Shown here: one piece after another, positions 32,950-44,510 of the stretch
How the letters are laid out: the number at the start of each line of letters is the position of its first letter
Position numbering within the stretch: position 1 is the stretch's first letter
NCBI GenBank assembly: GCA_021234155.1
Contig: JAJEKV010000109.1
Location: forward strand, 2,414,738 to 2,478,737
From: Isoetes taiwanensis
Taxonomy: Eukaryota; Streptophyta; Lycopodiopsida; Isoetales; Isoetaceae
Direction: 5' to 3'
Length of the DNA: 64,000 nucleotides
Position numbers and translations under genes: made by a program
Notes under the pieces: generated by a model
Seen by the model: only the letters and a program-made list of their open reading frames with translations
Database searches by the model: none
Told to the model about the DNA's origin: nothing

Positions 32950-35110
32950 AGTGGGAGGTACGCATTGTAGGTATACAGGACCTTTGGTCCTTTCTAGTCC
33001 ATCATGGCTTTTATGCATTCATGGGAAAGGTTCTAGATAATGTGTTGTATCTATTACTTTTTTTGTTGAGAATTTGTCAGCCGACTCTTCTCTATGAGAA
33101 ATCTGATCATATCTTTTCTAGATTGACCTTTGCGACAAAGATATTTGTATTGTTTTTTGTCGCAATCTTGAATGTCTTTGGCATTGACATTTTGGGCTCA
33201 AAATAAGTATAACCTACATTTGGTGATACCTTCATAGAATCGCCCTTCCCATAGCATCACTAACCCTTCCTCAACGGGCTCCGTTCAAAGACCCCGCGCC
33301 GGATATTTGACACGCCATGTAATTCTCGACGATTCTCGATTGTTGGTTCAAGGGGAGCATCGACCGGCCAAAAAAAAATACCTTCTACAGAATCACAATG
33401 GAGTGATTCTTGCAGAAGGAATCACCAACCTAAGATCCCACCTGATCAAATCATAAATGTTTTATCCCTGTCGATGGATTCATCCAACAGAATATTCCAC
33501 TATGTGGAATCTCCAAGGCACATTCCACTGAATGGAATAAGTCATTGGGTAATTTTTGTCGGATGGAATCACTGCACGGTAATCCCTCGGGATGGAATCA
33601 TGGTATTACTTCCATTGGAAGGAATCACCCCACAACCGGGAACCTAGACATAAACCTAACACCCACCAAGTCCTTGGCGGGCCATCTCGGCCATTAACCT
33701 CGATTAGGTAATCGGTGACATTATTAAAGGGAGTGCACATTCAGAGGTGCATAAATAACTTCAACTAGGAATCTTTGTTTTTTTTATTAGCAAGCATTTG
33801 CTTATGATACTTGTGTAAGAAAATACGCAAGTAAAGGCTTAGTTGCATGAAATGTGTATAGAATATGCATATGTATAAAAATGTGTAGTTTTTCCCTATG
33901 TATATGTATAAAAATACATAAAAAAAAGTTTGAATATGGGTATGGAGAATCTGGGATAAAAGCTTATTAATTTGTCCGTAGAAATATTTTTATGGTATAT
34001 ATGTAGAGGAATGGATAGGAGTATGAAAAGGAATTTTCTTTGGAGTAGTGGTAAATAAGGGTTTTTACCCGACCTCATCTTCGTAGATGGTATATCCAAT
34101 ATACATATATGAATCCCGGAGAGCCATTGGTGTCGGGGTTCTCACCTATGGAATCAACGTAAAACATTCCACCCAAAGGAATATCCATTTTCATTATTGC
34201 CTTCCATGGAATCGCGATCCATGCATATTCTTTCTTACGGGATCACCACGCCAAGGGATCGCACCCGCCGCAAGTCCGGGCCACATGGTATCATCTTGCG
34301 AGTAGCACGCATCCTAATTGATGGCTCCGCGTCGCCCCTCGCTTAGCATGCTTTTCTTTTTAAATTTTCAATCCACGCATGGTTGAGAGATACAATTCTG
34401 ACAACTGGTCATTAATACCATCCCACGAAATCATCGTTGTTTCTTCATTCTGGCCTGGTTTGATGGCTTTGGAACTCTTCTAGGAGGGCAGCTCGGAGCT
34501 TTTTATGTCGATTTTGCAATGGATATAGATGAAAGAAAGGAAGATCTAAGTGCCATGACTTGAATCATCCATCTTTTTGTTCCACAAACTTAGATTTCGT
34601 TCTTCTCGCAAATTGTAGGTAGGCCAAACCTCAAAAGGCTTAAATAAAGGCACAATGAATTATTTTGGGCAATGAAAAAGCACCATGTTCCAATTGGTTG
34701 GGGAAGGAACCTAACTAGTATGGCTGTGCCATATTCCTACCTCATGAATTGATGCCTTCATGTTGGGAGCAAAAAATATAGAGAGACAACATGCAATTTC
34801 TATATACCAACCGACAAACATTCATATTTGACATATTCCATCTTTGTAGAAGAACTCAATTAGAGTTTAAGGCATTGCTAATTTAGTTTGCATTGTGCAC
34901 TATTAAAGGTATTGAAGAACTATGGACCCAAAGATAAATCTGGGGAATGCACATGTTGTGGAAGATTGCCCAGCACATCCGGGTACAAGAAGGAAACGGT
35001 TGGCGGAGAGAGTATTCATAGGGGTTGCCAATCAAGGGGATGCACTATGTTATGTGTATAAACGCTAAGGGGTTTTTATTGCCTATTTTGTACTTATAAT
35101 AATAAGAGGT
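32950..35110. other. 2.2-kb segment present in arm B, absent from arm A
   Basis: Arm A joins GATCCAGAA directly to TCTACCATTT; arm B has 2.2 kb between. It has no terminal repeats, target duplication or coding motif, so it could be an insertion in B or a deletion in A. 33,382-34,270 is dense in short palindromes built on ATTCC and GGAAT. Examples are a 15-16 bp arm hairpin at 33,382-33,418 and a 7-bp arm hairpin at 33,494-33,510. Confidence 0.6.
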
Positions 35111-37481
35111 TTCTACCATTTATCTTACTTGTCTAGTTGTATTGTATAGTAAAGGCATTTTTATGCGTGTGATAAGGGGTTTCCTTGATCCTTGAAGCCT
35201 GCAGTGCCATATCTATAATATATAGAGGTAGAGCTTTTCGCTATGAACCCGGAAGGTGAGGTGCAATCACAAGAAATCACTTGCCCTTGAGAAAGGGTTG
35301 AGGTATAGGCCGGCTTTATGGCTCTCATCCCGAGAAAAGGAATCGACTCTCGTGTAATAGTTAACACTAGAAGAGGTGTTATGTGAACATCCATCATGAG
35401 GGTTAATTTGAAGGAGCTTGTTGGATTGGATGGACTTTGGAGGGGATGACATGCGGGGTTTCCCTTAAGAAAAATTCTTAAGCGGGGTAACTTTAGAAGC
35501 GTTTGGCTTAATTTCAATTTTGAAAGGGTTAGTTAATAGTGGCGAATATTTTTTTTTTCTTATGTTTTGACATAGTGTTGAAGGCTAATTTTTTCGATCA
35601 ACATAATGGAAAAATGTTCTAAGGCATGGGTTCTTTTGATGTCTCATTTCTTATTGGTAATTGAAATGGAAAATGTTTCTAAGGCATGGGCTTCTTTGAT
35701 GTCTCATTATTGGTATTGGAAAAGGCAAATTTGTCATCTACAATGTATAACCTCCAACTTCAACAAGGCAACTTATGTGTCACACATAGCTAGACAAACA
35801 TTTCCATCATGTTATTCATATCACGCAACACCAAAAGAATGTATTAACTCAAAGATCTTGAACATTTGTCTCCATTCTAATTCACTTGAATTTTTAATGT
35901 ATAATGTTTTAGAGTGTAAACAAATTTTTGAAAGTCAAATATCAAAAAAATATATCATGATGGGGATAGCAAATCACTTGCCGGAGGGGGGAACTTAAGA
36001 AACTAGCATTCACTATATCTGAAATGGAACCATATCAATAATTCTGATAGAACCAATATACATTCATCATTGTATATATACAAATACTTTGGCTAAAATC
36101 CGGAGCCTCAAACTGTACAATGCACAACCCATGGAGATCTGGCATGTGCTAAATCATCTGGAATCACTTGAGAGTGCTAAAACGAGCTAATTGAGCATAC
36201 CAAAAAGAGATGTAAAATGGGTCCTAACCATATTTTGTCACTTGTTAATCTCGGTACCTTCCATTAAAAGAGAATTTTGAGATATGTATGGGCATGTATA
36301 GCCATCCGACTACAAAGCAAAAGAAACAGAAACTTAGTTTCCTTCATAATATCACTTGACTTGAAGATGAGGTATTGGAATTTTTGGTTTGCAATGTAAA
36401 ATTGCATTTACTTGCTCCAGAGTTTCCAATGGCAGGGGGGTGATTTAAAGAATTCTCTTCCATAGATCAACGCTTCAAAATATCTGTAAGAGGAAAGTTA
36501 ATGCAAGCGACAAAATAACAACTAATAACAAATGATTATCATAAGGGCTTAAGACGTACATGGCTTTGCAGCTAATGATAGAAACATTAATTGATACCTC
36601 ATATGGAATACTATAGGACAAAAGCTCTTGCAACTTCCTTGTAGACATGCCGCTCTTTATTTGATTTTATGTTTGGCAGTTTACTTAGAGGAAGAGAGTG
36701 GCCACTTTAGCTAGAAGAGATCCAAATGATTGCTGCCACTATATAAACTACTTGGATACATTCTATCATCTGATCCTAGAGCAAAAGGCTTCGGAATTAT
36801 AACTTGCAATGGTTAAAAAGGTAATATACGCTAACAAAACACTGTCTCCAAATTATATTCAACGTCATAAATAGCTATTTTCAGATGCACTTATCATAGA
36901 AGGTGGCAAATATGTGGTCAACTTTTGAACAACTCATTTGCATTTCATAGAGGCAAAGTTACCTTGCTACCGATAACATATCCACCCCCCTAGCTCAATT
37001 TTCTTGCTTGACATTCTTAATTTTAGGTCTCTTGTTTTACACTTGTTTTCTAGCAAAAGTTATAACCTCCTCTAAGATCCCAGGGAGAAAGGAATTGATG
37101 TGTGCAGGATCTTCTCTAAGAGATTGCTTCTAATTCCACTGGAAATGCTTGCATGCCTTTATTGGCATAATATTAGTGTCCATTGTAGCGATCTTTATTC
37201 CCAACTGAATATAGATAAGTTTACATTTGCATTGCTACTGTTAAAACAATAGAAAATAGTTCTTTCATTTATATAAAAAAACCCAATGTAGGAGAAAGGA
37301 AAATAAAATGCAGGGCCAAATACATAGCTAATGCAATGAGGGCCTTGCAACCAACAGTAGTGATTATGCTAATGCATGCAGCTACTGTTGCAGCTTAACT
37401 GTAGATCAGCTTGAAAATATATTGCACACGCATGGAAAACTAATAGAACATCCTAGCAGTTAAAAAGTCTTGCTTACGGGC
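35111..37481. repeat. Arm B, piece 4
   Basis: It matches about 1,950-4,399 of arm A and runs past the copia target into AACATCCTAGCAGTTAAAAA, as at 15,740-15,765. It shows the target without copia (AAAACTAATAGAACATCC). It ends at CTTGCTTAC, where an L1 fragment begins. Confidence 0.9.
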
Positions 37482-38727
37482 GGGTACTGAGGAAGGTGTT
37501 GTGATTAAGGTGGCTTCATCGAAATGCATCATTCCAAAATGGGCAGGTGGTTTAGGTACGATGGACTTCTTACTATAGAGCAAAGTGGTTATTTTAAAGT
37601 TCATTTGGAGACTCCTGAATGGTGTAGATGACTCTGCTGATTTACATCGTGCACAAGCTCTTGGTCACTGTATCCCTCTAGGCAAGAAGGCAGTCAAACC
37701 AGTTCTGCCTTTGGCATTATTTCAGCTTCTGTAGCCTTTTCCAAATGCTTCTCCATTTTCACATGGATTGTTGGCAGTATGGGATGCAGTTAAACACCTC
37801 TTTTGGCCATGTCCTTACATCTACGCCTATTGGAAACTCCATAGTGGTGGGCACCACTGCCTCCAAACCCCTCAACACCTCCATCGGTCGCATCGGCTCA
37901 TCCCCCTATCTGAGAGAAGATGGGTTCTCACCCAGTGTGTCCTCTCTGTTTTAAGCATGGTATGAAGTCGGTTGTCATTGTCTTGGCTCGAGTTGGGGCA
38001 AAATTTCTACTCTCCCATTGGGATGTGTCGGTATGGAGAAGGTCGCAGAAAATTTGCCTCTTATGGTGCAGGTTGGTGTTATAGAAAGGCTGCCTTGGGA
38101 CTGTCACAGAAATATTCACAAAGGCAAGCACATTGTCAAATCGAGATATAGCCTCCTCTTAGCGCCACAACCACTTCTATTGCCAGATGGGGTGGCACCT
38201 ACAAGTTCTCAGTCCAATTTGAGTCGTACATGGCGCTGGCTTTGGGGCCTTTTAGATATTGAGACTCTTGAGTATTGCCTTTTTTATTGTCCAAAGGTTC
38301 AACTGGCGTGGTCTTGGCTACAAGGTTTATTTAACAACGCATTAGACTGCCAGTGCATCCTCTTGGCATTCGATCCCAATGCATGGCCCCAGCTAAATAG
38401 AGGGCATTCCATCTTAGTTCTAGTTGGCTCATGTGGTCGATATGGGAGCGTCAACGACACACCACATTTTCGGACATTTACCGCCCGACGCGGCATTATT
38501 GTTGTGGCCCAGAAAAAGGTATTGATGGCTTACGAGTGTTCTTCCCTTGAGTGAAAAGTGACAGAACGTATTTGGATTCATTATCTTCAAGTTCGTTCTT
38601 ATGGTTAATCTCCTATTCTAGAGTAAGTACATTGTGCTTCAGGTTCGTGTTCTTGTGGCATCTTCTTGTGCTTATACAATTAGATGAGACATGTTAATTC
38701 TATACTTTTCATATCGATTGTTTTAAA
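37482..38727 (+). mobile_element. L1-type LINE 3' fragment (family 1)
   Basis: It matches the minus-strand L1 at 56,640-55,300. Frames encode the post-RT region (FIWRLLNG, KAVKPVLP) and the zf-RVT zinc domain, where ETLEYCLFYCP replaces the usual LEHCLFDCP. The 3' untranslated end (TTAGATGAGACATGTTAAT) matches the other copy. No poly-A tail is left. The insert lies exactly where arms A and B stop matching. Confidence 0.82.
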
Positions 38728-41582
38728 GGGCAACATACTAATTGTTGGTTCATATGTTGAAGTTAGGAAGGCTAAGTCAAAGAAGAACTTGGTAGTCAAC
38801 ATTGGTGTGAAGGTCAAAGGATATTTATCTTCAAGGTCAACTCCCATAAGGAATACTTCATTTGAGGTCAAAGGATGCTTATAAGATTTTGGGTAAGAAG
38901 ATTGGAAGATACTTTATTGGAAGTTAGAGTTTGGAAGACCCCATGGTAATCTAGAATCTTTTGCCCCCAAACTATTCCCATCTCCATTCCCCTATGCCTT
39001 CTCTCATTTTTTGCCTTGATTCCTCAACTCTTCCCTCATCTTATCATAAACTCATTTCTATTTTCATATTCCCATCCCATTTTTGGCCTTTGCCTTTGAA
39101 AAATAAATTCTATTATGAAATATCAAAACCCTAGGTGGATAACTTAGGTATCATTCTAGATACCATAAGGATGCCTATGCCACGTGGCAAGGCCAAATAT
39201 GCTCCCAAATTTTTGGAAGGCATCCTCAAAGATTCCCAAAACTCAAAGGTTGATTTTTCCATTTAAACCATTGAAAATTGATTTTTTAAAAGGCGGAATC
39301 TCGAAATATACTGAAAAGATGCTCACGAGATTCCCTCCATGAACCCTAAACTTAGAAAAAACCTTCGAATCGGCCGGAGGCCTCGGTTCTTCTTTAAATT
39401 CCTCCCAGAATCTTCTCTTCCCATTTAGCCTCTTAGCTACCCAACAAACCCATAATCAAAGCCTAAGATTCTCGATTCATAAAAATTTGAAAAATATAAT
39501 TGGGGTGATCGACACACAACTTTCCTCAAGGCCCGACGCATCAAACCTCAACATTGATACATGCCGAAAGCATGATCCGAGGACGCTTATGAAGTATCCG
39601 AGTGTTCCACAAATTCGATTTGAGAAAAATTGGACTGATATTCCAGCTTATGATATTATTTTATGACCTCTTGAGATATTTTGATGATTGATTTATGATC
39701 CCTAGACCTCTATTCATCTTGTATTATCTTCACATCAATGAAAATTGCCCGCCAAGTGCTTAAAAATTTGATATCTATGATCTTTTAGTATTTTGCCACA
39801 CAAACATTTTACAAAGCATAATATTCCATCATTTTTCTTGCATCTGACCCCTTGCCCTCCTTTGCCCATCATATTTGCACTTTGTGTGCACAAAAGTTCG
39901 AAAAAGAAACCATTCCAAACTCAAGTTATCATTTTTTGCATTAATTCGATACAATTTTGCATCATTATTCACAAAACAAAGGCTAAAAAAAAAAAAAAAA
40001 ATAGTTTTAATGATCCAAAATATGATTTGATTGCATGCCCCTCACCTTTGGGATTTATACTTCACCTGGCTTTGGAATCTCTCAAAAATTCCCTCCGCAA
40101 CTCAAGTTACAAAATTCTGAGATCCTCTCAGAAGTTTTGACCGGGTATTGACCAAAAAATTGACCCAACTTTGAGATCTAATATCTTGCGATTAGACCTC
40201 GGACTTGGTGAGATCTCCTCCCTTGCTTGCCTATAACTTTTCCGTACATGTAAGTCACAATCATTTGACCTTGGAAATCAATCCACCTATGAGAGCTACA
40301 TCAATTTGAGTGAGGGTCCCATATTCTTGAATTGGGAAAGGTATGAATACTTGATATTTGAGTTTTTCTTTGAGAAATTCTTGTGTAGATTCGGGATCAC
40401 CTTAAGTGATCCGGAGGTTCTAACCCCAACTTGAGCATAAACTCAAGTTGGCTTCTTGTGTTTGACTCTTAGCCGTTGAGGGTCAACATTGATTAACAAA
40501 CTTTTTTACTTTTTCGTCTAAAAAAAAAAAAAAACCGAGAATAGATACTCTAAGGATAAAAATAAATGCCATAAGGATAAAATAGATACATGAGCTCTTA
40601 CGATTTAATTCAATGGTTGTTGAACAAATGAGTTCGAGCAATTCGGGGCCAGATATTTAGTCGAACGAATCACTATTTAAAATAGAGCCAAAAGGATTAA
40701 ATCAAGCAAAGGGATGTTGCTAAATCTCTTTGCAATTTAAAGACATACAATGGCTAGTCTTTAACCCGCTCTAAATTTGAAATAATATAAAAAGACCGGT
40801 GGTCAAATCCACCAACAAAGTGCTTCCTTAAGAGCTAGAGAGCGGTGATAACCCATGACCCGTTGAGCAAGCACAAGGAGAATACCTACAAATCCTTCAC
40901 CAAGCATGCTCACGGAGGCAAAGGATTAAGCCATTCTATTTTCTGAATAAACCCAAGGAGCTGCAGAGGGACCATAGCTTCTTCATAATCCAGTTGCCAA
41001 CCTAAAATGCATTAATAATATAGCCTTCCATACAATAGAGAGCATTGATCCCGCGATAACCCATTTGTACGTCGTCGCTCTCCATGTCGCCATTGTACAT
41101 GTCGTCAGCCTTCAAAGCCATTAATTCCGGACAAACAGCGAAAAGGAAAATGGGCAACGAGAGGATGTTGTATTGAGGATCGCTTTATCAGACGGAGGTC
41201 GGAGGCCTGAGTCCATGCTCAAAAAAGTAAAGGAAAAGGTATGATGGCGGGCACATTGGATACACGTGGCACGTGGATAGGCTAGAATTGCATGAAATTG
41301 TGCACCTCAGGTTAACTCCGCTAATGATCCCAAAACCCACAATAGGAGGTCGGAACATACGCCAAATATTCTCAAACATATTTTGTTTGTGGACACTTTT
41401 CGGTGTGGATGGACATGGAATTACCCTCCAGGACCTCCCACACATATTTAAATGACTCAATGGGACGAGATGTATACCTAAATGGAGCTCTGTTATACGC
41501 GACCCAAACTGCACTATGGACAGTTCATCGATGACCCAAGCGTCGGACATGGTCCTGATGCTACGGATCCTTCAACTAAGAG
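38728..41582. other. Unassigned intergenic sequence
   Basis: AT-rich DNA with an A run at 39,985-40,002 and another at 40,520-40,534. Two copies of AAGGTCAAAGGAT occur near 38,811 and 38,863. I see no convincing coding region, terminal repeat or RNA gene. Short frames (39,793-40,140; 41,188-41,550 minus) have no family motifs. Confidence 0.4.
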
Positions 41583-42990
41583 CAGCTAAGTGTCAATCAT
41601 TTGCTCAGAAATCAGGAAGCAATCCATCTACTCTGAGGCAGATAGTTGTAAGGCCCCTTTGAAACAGATTACTGAGACAGAACCGCAAAGCCATCTACAG
41701 TTCCGTGAAAGCTTTTGCACCTGCAACCGTAGCCAATTTGGGTCCTGGATTCGACTTTCTGGGCTGTGCTGTTGAGGACCCTGGGGACATTGTTGTTGCA
41801 AATTAGTAAAGAGGTTCCTGCTGGGCAGGTTCTCATCAAGTCTGGACTGGAGATGGCGGCGGCTCAGCCATGATTGGTGGGACAACTGTGCAGGGATTGC
41901 TGGCAAAGGCTACCATGGATTTGCTGGCGTATCAAGTCTGTAGGTGTGTATCTCTCTCTGCATAAAGGGTCTTCCCTCTTGGTAGTGGTCTGGGTTCTAG
42001 TGCTGCTAGTGCATTTGCCGCAGCAGCAGCTGTCAATGGCTTGTTTGGCGATCCGCTTAGTAAGGAAATACTCTTGTTCATGCTGGATTAGAATCTGAGG
42101 CTACTGTTAGTGGCTATCATGCAGACAACATTGCTCCCTCATTGTTAGGAGGATTTGTATTGGTTCGTAGCTATACTCCATTGCATCTGATGCCTCTGCA
42201 ATTTCCTGAGGACAAGGATCTATATTTTGTCCTTGCAAGCCCGAACTTTGAAGCTCGACCATGAAAAAATGAGAGCTGCTTTACCAAAACATATTACAAT
42301 GAAAGAGCACATTGAGAATTGCAGCCAAGCAGCTGCCTTGGTCACAGCAATATTGCAGGGTAATGTATCACTTCTAGGAGACATTGTCAAATGATACCAT
42401 TGTTGAGCCTAAGAGGAGTCCACTTATTCCAGGCATGGTAGCAGTAAAAGCTGCAGCCTTTGATGCTGGTGTTATGTTTTGCACCATCAGTGGAGCAGGA
42501 CCTACAGCTATTTGCAATCACTGATAGTGAAGAGAAAGGCAAGAAGATAGGGGAAAAACATGGTTGCTGGGTTTTTGAGCAAGGGGAGTCTACAAAGCCT
42601 CTGCTTCTGTGCATCTCCTAGATAGATATGGTGCCAAAATTCTGCAGAAGTCTTAGATTTATGGGGAAGTATCTTTATGCTGAAATCCAACTGGGGGAGA
42701 GCTGTGTTTCCTCTATCAAGACCTTCGTGCTGCTAGCACTTATCTTCAAAGTAGCTTCTTGAAAGAGTAGCATGTGCAGCCTGCTGCATCTTCTTCACTG
42801 AAGCTGTTTCATTTTCATTTTGACATCCCGATTTTATGCTCTTTTATAATGGTCTTTGCTGCTGTCTCAAATTTAATCTTTTTTCAAGGATTCTTTTCTG
42901 TAATCTCAGAATATATGAAGCATATCTGAGATTGTGTCTTATGGAACATACACAGTCCTGTTTCTTGCTAAACATGACTTAATAAAAAAA
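41583..42990 (+). pseudogene. HSK: Homoserine kinase pseudogene, apparently processed
   Basis: Homoserine kinase phosphorylates homoserine in plastid threonine synthesis and belongs to the GHMP kinase family. From 41,705 the sequence reads APATVANLGPGFDF, then (frameshifted) NCAGIAG and LSLHKG. The ATP-binding motif LGSGLGSSAASA follows at about 41,980. Further pieces include GLESEATVSGYHADNIAPSL, FPEDKDLYFVLASP and, at the C-terminus, LDRYGAKILQ. The stop is at 42,654-42,656. At least five frameshifts or stops break it. No introns are seen, though known plant genes may lack them too. An AATAAAAAAAA run at 42,980-42,990 could be the remnant of a poly-A tail. Confidence 0.88.
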
Positions 42991-43659
42991 AGCAAGTTGC
43001 AGCAGCACATTATGCTATCTACCATTCGATAGACAAAAAGTATTGCATGGCTCACCCCTTCTATTATTTTTTCAACATTTTGAGCAGCTTATCGTCCCTT
43101 AATTTTTATATGCAGGATAAAGTGGAACATGCCTCAACTGGGATCATTCTTGCTGTAAATGAATGATTGCTTTAGCCCGCTGTTTTGATACATGACGTGT
43201 TTTTAAAGCTCTGGATTCATCCATTAGAAATACTCAATACTACTTTGCATTTTTCACCATTTTTTGCTACATGCTGGACTCCCGTCCTTTATTAAGCAAA
43301 GTGGTGCTATTTCTTCAAATGGTAAAGTTTTTTATCTCCTGTTAATTTTAGATCATCTTTTGGCATTCTTGTTAAGGCCGCTGAGGATCAGTAGTATTCT
43401 ATCCATCTCTGCCATTTTGATAATACAACAGAAGCTGTCCTTTGAAACCAAGGTAGTAGCTGTAAATCCATTGTAGAAGCCCAACAGTGACACCTCTTCC
43501 CTCATCTTTCATTGTCACATTTAGTTGGAGGGAGCTAGTTGTGCAGTCCAAAGTTCTCTTTTCTTTCTTTCCATTAAAATGTCAAGAATACATTAATGAC
43601 ATGATTGGGATTGGCAATACAAAGCAAATTGCACGGTAAAAGTTTAAATCTAATTGCTT
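42991..43659. other. No recognised feature
   Basis: AT-rich spacer between the homoserine kinase pseudogene and the receptor kinase fragment. I see no coding motif in it. Confidence 0.4.
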
Positions 43660-44510
43660 AATGCAGAGCATGCATATGTTTCTTTTATTCTCAAGTTGTT
43701 AGCAGGGTTGCCTAACCCGAGCTGCCCACTTTCCTGCGTTTCTAGCTATGCCCAGACATTTCAGAAGAGGTATGCTATAAAAGTTGTTAAAAAAGTTGTA
43801 ATGCAGCCTTCTATCATTTGGATACAAAAAATTGTTTCATGGTGGATCAGATATACAGCCTTAAATACGCAAATAACAGTTACTCAGCATCTTTTAAACT
43901 ATGCAAGCAGTCAACAGCTTCCTCTTTATCATCTAAGAGGTCTCATGCTGTCCTTATTGCAGCAACTACTGCAGGAATATCCTGTTTTATAGTGTTAATG
44001 ATTGCACTATTTGTGTGGCTCAAAGTCAGAGCAATCCAAGAAGGCGAAGAAGAGGATGGCATTTTAAGCAGTTATTTATCAGAGACAACTTTAAGAAGAT
44101 TTTCTTTGAAGGAACTTGATAAGATAACTAGTAGCTTTCGCGAGAAGCTTGGGAATGGGGCATTTGGAACAGTGTATAAGGGGCAGTTGCCAAACGGAAA
44201 TTTTGTGGCGGTGAAGACACTTAATGGAGCAAAGCAGGAAGCTAAGGACTTTTACGCAGAAGTATCAATACTAAGCAGGGTCCGTCACTTCAACTTAGTG
44301 CAATTGCTTGGCTTTTGTAGTAACAGAAAAACCAGAGCCCTGGTGTATGAGTATATGGCCAATGGGTCTCTTGATCAGCATCTACTTGGTAAAAAATCAT
44401 CCCTACTTAGCTGGGAAACCAGAATGGAAATAGCCCTGGGCTCAGCAAGAGGAATGGCTTATTTGCATGAAGACTCTTCTGGATGCATCTCAGCCAGCCC
44501 AAACATATAG
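43660..44510 (+). pseudogene. G-type lectin S-receptor-like Ser/Thr kinase, truncated
   Basis: The open frame 43,818-44,510 (230 codons) starts in a Cys-containing extracellular part (DTKNCFMVDQIYSLK) like the PAN region of SD2-5-type receptors. A membrane helix follows at about residues 43-68 (VLIAATTAGISCFIVLMIAL), then the juxtamembrane and kinase domain. Kinase subdomain I is GNGAFGTVYKG, the ATP lysine is in VAVKTL, and the hinge region is ALVYEYMANGSLD. The frame ends in YLHEDSSG just before the expected HRD catalytic loop. The activation segment and C-lobe are missing, so it cannot be an active kinase. Upstream 43,660-43,817 may hold more of the extracellular region in another frame. 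Confidence 0.82.
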
